Of a DNA stretch of 64,000 nucleotides, positions 1-13,189 are shown in pieces. The DNA comes from Bathymodiolus brooksi (Eukaryota; Mollusca; Bivalvia; Mytilida; Modiolidae): positions 558,001 to 622,000 of the forward strand of contig OY804578.1 in NCBI GenBank assembly GCA_963680875.1, read 5' to 3'. Under the pieces are notes generated by a model. The model was given only the letters and a program-made list of their open reading frames with translations, was not told where the DNA came from and searched no databases. Numbering within the stretch: the first letter of the stretch is position 1; each line of letters begins with the position of its first letter. Made by a program: the position numbers and the translations under genes.

Positions 1-1556
1 TTCATCTTCGGTAATACGTCAGCGTGATGGCAAATAATTTCTTCATCTCTGGTAATACGTCAGCGTGATGACTAATAATTACTTCATCTCCAGCAATATG
101 TCAGCGTGATGATAAAAAATTACTTCATTTCTGGTAATACATCAACGTGATGACAAATAATTACTTCATCTTCGGTAATACGTCAGCGTGATGACAAATA
201 ATTGCTTCATCTCCGGTAAAGCATCAACGTGATGACAAATAATTACTTCATCTCCGGTAATACGTCAATTTGATGACAAATAATTACTTCATCTCCGGTA
301 ATACATCAACGTGATGACAAATAATTACTCTATCTCTGGTAATACGTCAAAGCGATGACAAATAATTACTTCATCTCCCATAATACGTGAACGTGATGAC
401 AAATAATTACTTCATCTCCAGCAATACGTCAACGTGATGACAAATAATTACTTCATCTCCGATAATACGTCAGCGTGATGACAAATTATTACTTCATCTC
501 GGTAATAAGTCAGTGTGATGACAAATACTTACTTCATCTCCAGCAATATGTCAGCGTGATGACAAAAAATTACTTCATTTCTGGTAATACGTCAGCGTGA
601 TGACAAATAATTACTTCATCTCCGGTAATACGTCAATGTGATGACAAATAATTACTTCATCTCCGGTAATACATCAACGTGATGACAAATAATTACTTCA
701 TCTCTGGTAATAGGTCAACGCGATGACAAATAACTAATTCATCTCCCAAAATACGTGAACGTGATGACAAATAATTACTTCATCTCCAGTAATACGTCAA
801 CGTTATGACAAATAATTACTTTCATCTCCGGTAATACGTCAGCGTGATGACAAATAATTACTTCATCTCCGGTAATAAGTCAGTGTGATGACAAATAATT
901 ACTTCATCTCCGGTAATATGTCAACGTGTTGACAAATAATTACTTCATCTCCCCTAATACATCAATGTGATGACAAATAATTACTTCCTCTCCTGTAATG
1001 CGTCAATGTGATGACAAATAATTACTTCATCTCTGGTAATACGTCAACGTGATGACAAATAATTACTTCATCTCCGGTAATACGCCAGCGTGATGACAAA
1101 TAATTACTTCATCTCCGGTAATACGTAAGCGTGATGACATATAATTGCTTCATATCCGGTAATACATTAACGCGATGACAAATAATTATTTCATCTCCGG
1201 TAATAGGTCAATATCATGATAAATAATTACTTCCTCTCCGGTAATACATCAACATGATGATAAATAATTTCTTCCTCTCCAGTAATGCGTCAGCGTGATG
1301 ACAAATAATTAATTCATCTCCAGTAATGCGTCAGCGTGATGACCAATAATTACTTCATCTCCGGTAATACGTCAGCGTGATGACAAATAGTTGCTTCATA
1401 TCCGGTTAGACGTCAGCGGGATGACTAATAATGACTTCATCTCCAGCAATACGTCAATGTGATGACAAATAATTACTTCATCACTGGTAATAAGCCAGCG
1501 TGATGACAAATAATTACTTCATCTCCGGTAATACGTCAGCATGATGACCAATAATT

Positions 1557-1597
1557 ACTTCATCTCCGGTAATACGTCAGCGTGATGACAAATAATT
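1557..1597 (+). repeat. Reference monomer (consensus-like, 41 bp)
   Basis: This copy matches the majority base at every position as far as I can judge. Landmarks by monomer position: TCATC 4-8, CCGG 10-13, TACGTCA 17-23, GCGTG 24-28, GATGA 28-32, AAATAATT 34-41; joining to the next copy creates TAATTA. CpG steps lie at 11-12, 19-20 and 25-26. Forward stops start at positions 14 (TAA), 27 and 30 (TGA) and 37 (TAA), which covers all three frames within one monomer. The commonest non-CpG dimorphism is G or A at position 24 (CAGCG versus CAACG); both states are interspersed through the array, the A form for example at 1843-1883. TCATC and GATGA are reverse complements, giving a weak 5-bp dyad within each monomer and another across each junction. 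Confidence 0.93.
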
Positions 1598-2344
1598 GCT
1601 TCATCTCCGGTAATACCTCAGCGTGAAGACAAATAATTACTTCATCTCCTGTAATACGTCAACATAATGATAAATAATTATTTCCTCTCTGTTTATAAGC
1701 CAGCGTGATGACAAATAATTACTTCATCTCTGGTAATACGTCAGCGTGATGACTAAGAAATACTTCATCTCCAGCAATATGTCAGCGTGATGATAAAAAA
1801 TTACTTCATTTCTGGTAATACGTCAGCGTGATGACAAATAATTACTTCATCTCCGGTAATACGTCAACGTGATGACAAATAATTGCTCCATCTCTGGTAA
1901 TACGTCAACGTTATTACAAATAATTACTTCATCTCCGAAATACATCAACGTGATGACAAATAATTACTTCATCTCTGGTAATACGTCAACACGATGACAT
2001 ATAATTACTTCATCTACCGTAATACGTGAATGTGATGACAAATAATTACTTCATCTCCAGTAATAAGTCAACGTGATGACAAATAATTATTTCATCTCCG
2101 GTAATACGTCAGCGTGATGACAAATAATTACTTCATCTCCGGTAATAAGTCAGTGTGATGACAAATAATTACTTCATCTCCGGTAATATGTCAACGTGTT
2201 GACAAAAATTACTTCATCTCCCATAATACATCAACGTGATGACAAATAATTACTTAATCTCCTGTAATGCGTCAATGTGATGACCAATAATTACTTCATA
2301 TCTGGTAATACGTCAACGTGATGACAAATAATTACTTCATCTCC

Positions 2345-2745
2345 GATAATACGTCAGCGTGATGACAAATTATTACTTCATCTCGGTAATAAGTCAGTGT
2401 GATGACAAATACTTACTTCATCTCCAGCAATATGTCAGCGTGATGACAAAAAATTACTTCATTTCTGGTAATACGTCAGCGTGATGACAAATAATTACTT
2501 CATCTCCGGTAATACGTCAATGTGATGACAAATAATTACTTCATCTCCGGTAATACATCAACGTGATGACAAATAATTACTTCATCTCTGGTAATAGGTC
2601 AACGCGATGACAAATAACTAATTCATCTCCCAAAATACGTGAACGTGATGACAAATAATTACTTCATCTCCAGTAATACGTCAACGTTATGACAAATAAT
2701 TACTTTCATCTCCGGTAATACGTCAGCGTGATGACAAATAATTAC
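2345..2745 (+). repeat. Partial internal duplication of 461-861
   Basis: The marker GATAATACG followed by ACAAATTATT and a 40-bp CTCGGTAATAAG monomer occurs at 461 and again at 2345, offset 1,884. Matching monomers follow up to the copy-2 start at 2746. Copy 1 therefore carries a partial second turn of a 1,884-bp (about 46-monomer) unit before the next copy starts, which shows two overlapping duplication registers. Confidence 0.82.
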
Positions 2746-5090
2746 TTCATCTTCGGTAATACGTCAGCGTGATGGCAAATAATTTCTTCATCTCTGGTAA
2801 TACGTCAGCGTGATGACTAATAATTACTTCATCTCCAGCAATATGTCAGCGTGATGATAAAAAATTACTTCATTTCTGGTAATACATCAACGTGATGACA
2901 AATAATTACTTCATCTTCGGTAATACGTCAGCGTGATGACAAATAATTGCTTCATCTCCGGTAAAGCATCAACGTGATGACAAATAATTACTTCATCTCC
3001 GGTAATACGTCAATTTGATGACAAATAATTACTTCATCTCCGGTAATACATCAACGTGATGACAAATAATTACTCTATCTCTGGTAATACGTCAAAGCGA
3101 TGACAAATAATTACTTCATCTCCCATAATACGTGAACGTGATGACAAATAATTACTTCATCTCCAGCAATACGTCAACGTGATGACAAATAATTACTTCA
3201 TCTCCGATAATACGTCAGCGTGATGACAAATTATTACTTCATCTCGGTAATAAGTCAGTGTGATGACAAATACTTACTTCATCTCCAGCAATATGTCAGC
3301 GTGATGACAAAAAATTACTTCATTTCTGGTAATACGTCAGCGTGATGACAAATAATTACTTCATCTCCGGTAATACGTCAATGTGATGACAAATAATTAC
3401 TTCATCTCCGGTAATACATCAACGTGATGACAAATAATTACTTCATCTCTGGTAATAGGTCAACGCGATGACAAATAACTAATTCATCTCCCAAAATACG
3501 TGAACGTGATGACAAATAATTACTTCATCTCCAGTAATACGTCAACGTTATGACAAATAATTACTTTCATCTCCGGTAATACGTCAGCGTGATGACAAAT
3601 AATTACTTCATCTCCGGTAATAAGTCAGTGTGATGACAAATAATTACTTCATCTCCGGTAATATGTCAACGTGTTGACAAATAATTACTTCATCTCCCCT
3701 AATACATCAATGTGATGACAAATAATTACTTCCTCTCCTGTAATGCGTCAATGTGATGACAAATAATTACTTCATCTCTGGTAATACGTCAACGTGATGA
3801 CAAATAATTACTTCATCTCCGGTAATACGCCAGCGTGATGACAAATAATTACTTCATCTCCGGTAATACGTAAGCGTGATGACATATAATTGCTTCATAT
3901 CCGGTAATACATTAACGCGATGACAAATAATTATTTCATCTCCGGTAATAGGTCAATATCATGATAAATAATTACTTCCTCTCCGGTAATACATCAACAT
4001 GATGATAAATAATTTCTTCCTCTCCAGTAATGCGTCAGCGTGATGACAAATAATTAATTCATCTCCAGTAATGCGTCAGCGTGATGACCAATAATTACTT
4101 CATCTCCGGTAATACGTCAGCGTGATGACAAATAGTTGCTTCATATCCGGTTAGACGTCAGCGGGATGACTAATAATGACTTCATCTCCAGCAATACGTC
4201 AATGTGATGACAAATAATTACTTCATCACTGGTAATAAGCCAGCGTGATGACAAATAATTACTTCATCTCCGGTAATACGTCAGCATGATGACCAATAAT
4301 TACTTCATCTCCGGTAATACGTCAGCGTGATGACAAATAATTGCTTCATCTCCGGTAATACCTCAGCGTGAAGACAAATAATTACTTCATCTCCTGTAAT
4401 ACGTCAACATAATGATAAATAATTATTTCCTCTCTGTTTATAAGCCAGCGTGATGACAAATAATTACTTCATCTCTGGTAATACGTCAGCGTGATGACTA
4501 AGAAATACTTCATCTCCAGCAATATGTCAGCGTGATGATAAAAAATTACTTCATTTCTGGTAATACGTCAGCGTGATGACAAATAATTACTTCATCTCCG
4601 GTAATACGTCAACGTGATGACAAATAATTGCTCCATCTCTGGTAATACGTCAACGTTATTACAAATAATTACTTCATCTCCGAAATACATCAACGTGATG
4701 ACAAATAATTACTTCATCTCTGGTAATACGTCAACACGATGACATATAATTACTTCATCTACCGTAATACGTGAATGTGATGACAAATAATTACTTCATC
4801 TCCAGTAATAAGTCAACGTGATGACAAATAATTATTTCATCTCCGGTAATACGTCAGCGTGATGACAAATAATTACTTCATCTCCGGTAATAAGTCAGTG
4901 TGATGACAAATAATTACTTCATCTCCGGTAATATGTCAACGTGTTGACAAAAATTACTTCATCTCCCATAATACATCAACGTGATGACAAATAATTACTT
5001 AATCTCCTGTAATGCGTCAATGTGATGACCAATAATTACTTCATATCTGGTAATACGTCAACGTGATGACAAATAATTACTTCATCTCCG
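2746..5090 (+). repeat. 2,745-bp higher-order repeat, copy 2 (truncated)
   Basis: Same monomer series as 1-2345 at offset 2,745. I noticed no base difference over about 2.3 kb, including at rare variant positions such as GACTAAGAAA (near 4497) and GTGAAGAC (near 4368). It diverges at 5091, where copy 1 reads GATAATACG and this copy reads GGTAATACG with the GATGGCAAATAATTT type. The same segment is also a relative of 10691-13189 and 16384-18882, but lacks about four monomers found there around 11221-11430. Confidence 0.88.
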
Positions 5091-7537
5091 GTAATACGTC
5101 AGCGTGATGGCAAATAATTTCTGCATCTCTGGTAATACGTCAGCGTGATGACTAATAATTACTTCATCTCCAGCAATATGTCAGCGTGATGATAAAAAAT
5201 TACTTCATTTCTGGTAATACGTCAGCGTGATGACAAATAATTGCTTCATCTCCGGTAAAGCATCAACGTGATGACAAATAATTACTTCATCTCCGGTAAT
5301 ACGTCAATGTGATGACAAATAATTACTTCATCTCCGGTAATACATCAACGTGATGACAAATAATTACTCTATCTCTGGTAATACGTCAACGCGATGACAA
5401 ATAATTACTTCATCTCCCAAAATACGTGAACGTGATGACAAATAATTACTTCATCTCCAGTAATACGTCAACGTGATGACAAATAATTACTTCATCTCCG
5501 ATAATACGTCAGCGTGATGGCAAATAATTGCTTCATCTCTAGTAATACGTCAGCGTGATGACTAATAATTACTTCATCTCTAGCAATATGTCAGCGTGAT
5601 GACAAAAAATTACTTCATTTCTGGTAATACGTCAGCGTGATGACAAATAATTACTTCATCTCCGGTAATACGTCAACGTGATGACAAATAATTGCTCCAT
5701 CTCCGGTAATACGTCAACGTTATTAAAAATAATTACTTCATCTCCGGAAATACATCAATGTGGTGACAAATAATTACTTCATCTCCGGTAATAAGTCAGT
5801 GTGATGACAAATAATTACTTCATCTCCGGTAATATGTCAACGTGTTGACAAAAATTACTTCATCTCCCATAATACATCAACGTGATGACAAATAATTACT
5901 TAATCTCCTGTAATGCGTCAATGTGATGACCAATAATTACTTCATCTCTGATAATACGTTAACGTGATGACAAATAATTACTTCATCTCCAGCAATATGT
6001 CAGCGTGATGATAAAAAATTACTTCATTTCTGGTAATACGTCAGCGTGATGACAAATAATTGCTTCATCTCCGGTAAAGCATCAACGTGATGACAAATAA
6101 TTACTTCATCTCCGGTAATACGTCAATTTGATGACAAATAATTACTTCATCTCCGGTAATACATCAACGTGATGACAAATAATTAGTCTATCTCTGGTAA
6201 TACGTCAACGCGATGACAAATAATTACTTCATCTCCCAAAATACGTGAACGTGATGACAAATAATTACTTCATCTCAAGTAATACGTCAACGTGATGACA
6301 AATAATTACTTCATCTCCGATAATACGTCAGCGTGATGACAAATAATTACTTCATCTTCGGTAATAAGTCAGTGTGATGACAAATAATTACTTCATCTCC
6401 GGTAATACGTCAGCGTGATGGCAAATAATTGCTTCTTCTCTGGTAATACGTCAGCGTGATGACTAATAATTACTTCATCTCCAGCAATATATCAGCGTGA
6501 TGACAAAAAATTACTTCATTTCTGGTAATACGTCAGCGTGATGAAAATAATTACTTCATCTCCGGTAATGCGTCAGCGTGATGACAAATAATTGCTTCAT
6601 CTCCGGTAAAGCATCAACGTGATGACAAATAATTACTTCATCTCCGGTAATACGTCAATGTGATGACAAATAATTACTTCATCTCCGGTAATACATCAAC
6701 GTGATGACAAATAATTAATCTATCTCTGGTAATACGTCAACGCGATGACAAATAATTACTTCATCTCCCAAAATACGTGAACGTGATGACAAATAATTAC
6801 TTCATCTCCAGTAATACGTGAACGTGATGACAAATAATTACTTCATCTCCGATAATACGTCAGCGTGATGACAAATAATTACTTCATCTTCGGTAATCAG
6901 TCAGTGTGATGACAAATAATTACTTCATCTCCGGTAAAACGTCAGCGTGATGGCAAATAATTGCTTCATCTCTAGTAATACGTCAGCGTGATGACTAATA
7001 ATTACTTCATCTCCAGCAATATGTCAGCGTGATGACAAAAAATTACTTCATTTCTGGTAATACGTCAGCGTGATGACAAATAATTACTTCATCTCCGGTA
7101 ATACGTCAACGTGATGACAAATAATTGCTCCATCTCCGGTAATACGTCAACGTTATTACAAATAATTACTTCATCTCCGGAAATACATCAACGTGATGAC
7201 AAATAATTACTTCATCTCTGGTAATACGTCAACACGATGACATATAATTACTTCGTCTACCGTAATACGTGAATGTGATGACAAATAATTATTTCATCTC
7301 CAGTAATACGTCAACGTGATGACAAATAATTACTTCATCTCCGGTAATAAGTCAGTGTGATGACAAATAATTACTTCATCTCCGGTAATATGTCAACGTG
7401 TTGACAAAAAATACTTCATATCCCATAATACATCAACGTGATGACAAATAATTACTTAATCTCCTGTAATGCGTCAATGTGATGACCAATAATTACTTCA
7501 TCTCTGGTAATACGTCAACGTGATGTCAAATAATTAC
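5091..7537 (+). repeat. Mosaic satellite segment between two higher-order repeats
   Basis: The monomer order is patchwork. Positions 5170-5515 recur at 5989-6335 with offset 819 (20 monomers minus 1 bp), with scattered substitutions such as AATTAGTCTATC near 6181 in place of AATTACTCTATC. The stretch from about 5985 to 7537 resembles about 9301-10690 at an offset near 3.3 kb. The AATTAGTCTATC marker near 6181 recurs near 9497. A short monomer with GATGAAAATAATT occurs near 6540 and again near 9857. The segment is best read as a rearranged relative of the middle of the 5.65-kb unit. Confidence 0.75.
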
Positions 7538-10500
7538 TTCATCTTCGGTAATACGTCAGCGTGATGGCAAATAATTTCTTCATCTCTGGTAATACGTCAG
7601 CGTGATGACTAATAATTACTTCATCTCCAGCAATATGTCAGCGTGATGATAAAAAATTACTTCATTTCTGGTAATACATCAACGTGATGACAAATAATTA
7701 CTTCATCTCTGGTAATACGTCAACACGATGACATATAATTACTTCATCTACCGTAATACGTGAATGTGATGACAAATAATTATTTCATCTCCAGTAATAC
7801 GTCCAACGTGATGACAAATAATTACTTCATCTCCGGTAATACATCAACGTGATGACAAATAATTACTCTATCTCTGGTAATACGTCAACACGATGACAAA
7901 TAATTACTTCATCTCCGGTAATATGTCAACGTGTTGACAAAATTTACTTCATCTCCCATAATACATCAACGTGATGACAAATAATTACTTCATCTCCTGT
8001 AATGCGTCAATGTGATGACCAATAATTACTTCATCTCTGGTAATACGTCAACGTGATGACAAATAATTACTTCATTTCTGGTAATACGTCAGCGTGATGA
8101 CAAATAATTGCTTCATCTCCGGTAAAGCATCAACGTGATGACAAATAATTACTTCATCTCCGGTAATACGTCAATGTGATGACAAATAATTACTTCATCT
8201 CCGGTAATACATCAACGTGATGACAAATAATTACTTCATCTCTGTTAATACGTCAACACGATGACATATAATTACTTCATCTACCGTAATACGTGAATGT
8301 GATGACAAATAATTATTTCATCTCCAGTAATACGTCAACGTGATGACAAATAATTATTTCATCTCCGGTAATACGTCAGCGTGATGACAAATAATTACTT
8401 CATCTCCGGTAATAAGTCAGTGTGATGACAAATAATTACTTCATCTCCGGTAATATGTCAACGTGTTGACAAAAATTACTTCATCTCCCATAATACATCA
8501 ACGTGATGACAAATAATTATTTCATCTCCTGTAATGCGTCAATGTGATGACCAATAATTACTTCATCTCAGGTAATACGTCAACGTGATGACAAATAATT
8601 ACTTCATCTCCGGTAATACGTCAGCGTGATGACTAATAAATACTTCATCTCCAGCAATATGTCAGCGTGATGATAAAAAATTACTTCATTTCTGGTAATA
8701 CGTCAGCGTGATGACAAATAATTACTTCATCTCCGGTAATACGTCAACGTGATGACAAATAATTGCTCCATCTCCGGTAATACGTCAACGTTATTACAAA
8801 TAATTACTTCATCTCCGAAATACATCAACGTGATGACAAATAATTACTTCATCTCTGGTAATACGTCAACACGATGACATATAATTACTTCATCTACCGT
8901 AATACGTGAATGTTATGACAAATAATTACTTCATCTCCAGTAATAAGTCAACGTGATGACAAATAATTATTTCATCTCCGGTAATACGTCAGCGTGATGA
9001 CAAATAATTACTTCATCTCCGGTAATAAGTCAGTGTGATGACAAATAATTACTTCATCTCCGGTAATATGTCAACGTGTTGACAAAAATTACTTCATCTC
9101 CCATAATACATCAACGTGATGACAAATAATTACTTAATCTCCTGTAATGCGTCAATGTGATGACCAATAATTACTTCATCTCTGATAATACGTTAACGTG
9201 ATGACAAATAATTACTTCATCTCCGGTAATACGTCAGCGTGATGGCAAATAATTTCTTCATCTCTGGTAATACGTCAGCGTGATGACTAATAATTACTTC
9301 ATCTCCAGCAATATGTCAGCGTGATGATAAAAAATTACTTCATTTCTGGTAATACGTCAGCGTGATGACAAATAATTGCTTCATCTCCGGTAAAGCATCA
9401 ACGTGATGACAAATAATTACTTCATCTCCGGTAATACGTCAATTTGATGACAAATAATTACTTCATCTCCGGTAATACATCAACGTGATGACAAATAATT
9501 AGTCTATCTCTGGTAATACGTCAACGCGATGACAAATAATTACTTCATCTCCCAAAATACGTGAACGTGATGACAAATAATTACTTCATCTCAAGTAATA
9601 CGTCAACGTGATGACAAATAATTACTTCATCTCCGATAATACGTCAGCGTGATGACAAATAATTACTTCATCTTCGGTAATAAGTCAGTGTGATGACACA
9701 TAATTACTTCATCTCCGGTAATACGTCAGCGTGATGGCAAATAATTGCTTCATCTCTGGTAATAAGTCAGCGTGATGACTAATAATTACTTCATCTCCAG
9801 CAATATGTCAGCGTGATGACAAAAAATTACTTCATTTCTGGTAATACGTCAGCGTGATGAAAATAATTACTTCATCTCCGGTAATGCGTCAGCGTGATGA
9901 CAAATAATTGCTTCATCTCCGGTAAAGCATCAACGTGATGACAAATAATTACTTCATCTCCGGTAATACGTCAATGTGATGACAAATAATTACTTCATCT
10001 CCGGTAATACATCAACGTGATGACAAATAATTACTTCATCTCCCAAAATACGTGAACGTGATGACAAATAATTACTTCATCTCCAGTAATACGTGAACGT
10101 GATGACAAATAATTACTTCATCTCCGATAATACGTCAGCGTGATGACAAATAATTACTTCATCTTCGGTAATAAGTCAGTGTGATGACAAATAATTACTT
10201 CATCTCCGGTAAAACGTCAGTGTGATGGCAAATAATTGCTTCATCTCTAGTAATACGTCAGCGTGATGACTAATAATTACTTCATCTCCAGCAATATGTC
10301 AGCGTGATGACAAAAAATTACTTCATTTCTGGTAATACGTCAGCGTGATGACAAATAATTACTTCATCTCCGGTAATACGTCAACGTGATGACAAATAAT
10401 TGCTCCATCTCCGGTAATACGTCAACGTTATTACAAATAATTACTTCATCTCCGGAAATACATCAACGTGATGACAAATAATTACTTCATCTCTGGTAAT

Positions 10501-13189
10501 ACGTCAACACGATGACATATAATTACTTCATCTACCGTAATACGTGAATGTGATGACAAATAATTATTTCATCTCCAGTAATACGTCAACGTGATGACAA
10601 ATAATTATTTCATCTCCGGTAATACGTCAGCGTGATGACAAATAATTACTTCATCTCCGGTAATACGTCAACGTGATGTCAAATAATTACTTCATCTTCG
10701 GTAATACGTCAGCGTGATGGCAAATAATTTCTTCATCTCTGGTAATACGTCAGCGTGATGACTAATAATTACTTCATCTCCAGCAATATGTCAGCGTGAT
10801 GATAAAAAATTACTTCATTTCTGGTAATACATCAACGTGATGACAAATAATTACTTCATCTTCGGTAATACGTCAGCGTGATGACAAATAATTGCTTCAT
10901 CTCCGGTAAAGCATCAACGTGATGACAAATAATTACTTCATCTCCGGTAATACGTCAATTTGATGACAAATAATTACTTCATCTCCGGTAATACATCAAC
11001 GTGATGACAAATAATTACTCTATCTCTGGTAATACGTCAAAGCGATGACAAATAATTACTTCATATCCCAAAATACGTGAACGTGATGACAAATAATTAC
11101 TTCATCTCCAGCAATACGTCAACGTGATGACAAATAATTACTTCATCTCCGATAATACGTCAGCGTGATGACACATTATTACTTCATCTCGGTAATAAGT
11201 CAGTGTGATGACAAATACTTACTTCATCTCCGGTAATACGTCAGCGTGATGGCAAATAATTGCTTCATCTCTGGTAATACGTCAGCGTGATGACTAATAA
11301 TTATTTCATCTCCAGCAATATGTCAGCGTGATGACAAAAAATTACTTCATTTCTGGTAATACGTCAGCGTGATGACAAATAATTACTTCATCTCCGGTAA
11401 TACGTCAGCGTGATGACAAATAATTGCTTCATTTCCGGTAAAGCATCAACGTGATGACAAATAATTACTTCATCTCCGGTAATACGTCAATGTGATGACA
11501 AATAATTACTTCATCTCCGGTAATACATCAACGTGATGACAAATAATTACTTCATCTCTGGAAATAGGTCAACGCGATGACAAATAACTAATTCATCTCC
11601 CAAAATACGTGAACGTGATGACAAATAATTACTTCATCTCCAGTAATACGTCAACGTTATGACAAATAATTACTTTCATCTCCGGTAATACGTCAGCGTG
11701 ATGACAAATAATTACTTCATCTCCGGTAATAAGTCAGTGTGATGACAAATAATTACTTCATCTCCGGTAATATGTCAACGTGTTGACAAATAATTACTTC
11801 ATCTCCCCTAATACATCAATGTGATGACAAATAATTACTTCCTCTCCTGTAATGCGTCAATGTGATGACAAATAATTACTTCATCTCTGGTAATACGTCA
11901 ACGTGATGACAAATAATTACTTCATCTCCGGTAATACGCCAGCGTGATGACAAATAATTACTTCATCTCCGGTAATACGTAAGCGTGATGACATATAATT
12001 GCTTCATATCCGGTAATACATTAACGCGATGACAAATAATTATTTCATCTCCGGTAATAGGTCAATATCATGATAAATAATTACTTCCTCTCCGGTAATA
12101 CATCAACATGATGATAAATAATTTCTTCCTCTCCAGTAATGCGTCAGCGTGATGACAAATAATTAATTCATCTCCAGTAATGCGTCAGCGTGATGACCAA
12201 TAATTACTTCATCTCCGGTAATACGTCAGCGTGATGACAATTAGTTGCTTCATATCCGGTTAGACGTCAGCGGGATGACTAATAATGACTTCATCTCCAG
12301 CAATACGTCAATGTGATGACAAATAATTACTTCATCACTGGTAATAAGCCAGCGTGATGACAAATAATTACTTCATCTCCGGTAATACGTCAGCATGATG
12401 ACCAATAATTACTTCATCTCCGGTAATACGTCAGCGTGATGACAAATAATTGCTTCATCTCCGGTAATACCTCAGCGTGAAGACAAATAATTACTTCATC
12501 TCCTGTAATACGTCAACATAATGATAAATAATTATTTCCTCTCTGTTTATAAGCCAGCGTGATGACAAATAATTACTTCATCTCTGGTAATACGTCAGCG
12601 TGATGACTAATAAATACTTCATCTCCAGCAATATGTCAGCGTGATGATAAAAAATTACTTCATTTCTGGTAATACGTCAGCGTGATGACAAATAATTACT
12701 TCATCTCCGGTAATACGTCAACGTGATGACAAATAATTGCTCCATCTCTGGTAATACGTCAACGTTATTACAAATAATTACTTCATCTCCGAAATACATC
12801 AACGTGATGACAAATAATTACTTCATCTCTGGTAATACGTCAACACGATGACATATAATTACTTCATCTACCGTAATACGTGAATGTGATGACAAATAAT
12901 TACTTCATCTCCAGTAATAAGTCAACGTGATGACAAATAATTATTTCATCTCCGGTAATACGTCAGCGTGATGACAAATAATTACTTCATCTCCGGTAAT
13001 AAGTCAGTGTGATGACAAATAATTACTTCATCTCCGGTAATATGTCAACGTGTTGACAAAAATTACTTCATCTCCCATAATACATCAACGTGATGACAAA
13101 TAATTACTTAATCTCCTGTAATGCGTCAATGTGATGACCAATAATTACTTCATATCTGGTAATACGTCAACGTGATGACAAATAATTAC
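7538..13189 (+). repeat. 5.65-kb higher-order repeat, copy 1
   Basis: 5,652 bp, about 138 monomers. It starts at a TTCATCTTCGG monomer and shares private markers with copy 2 at offset 5,652: a 1-bp insertion ACGTCCAACG (7799 and 13451) and GACAAAATTTAC near 7937 and 13589. At about 10027 it lacks one 41-bp monomer of the CTATCTCTGG type that copy 2 keeps near 15684, after which the offset becomes 5,693. Its last 2.5 kb (10691-13189) is the same class of block as 1-2745 and 2746-5090. Confidence 0.9.

Larger units (their letters stand above)
1..2745 (+). repeat. 2,745-bp higher-order repeat, copy 1
   Basis: About 67 monomers. The ordered series of variant monomers starting at position 1 (TTCATCTTCGG, then a GATGGCAAATAATTT monomer, then a GATGACTAATAATT monomer) recurs from 2746 at a constant offset of 2,745. 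Homology continues to position 2345, including rare variants such as GACTAAGAAA near 1751 and TCCCATAATACGTG near 376. From 2346 this copy turns into a repeat of its own interior. That the window begins at the same point as copy 2 is probably coincidence. Confidence 0.9.
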
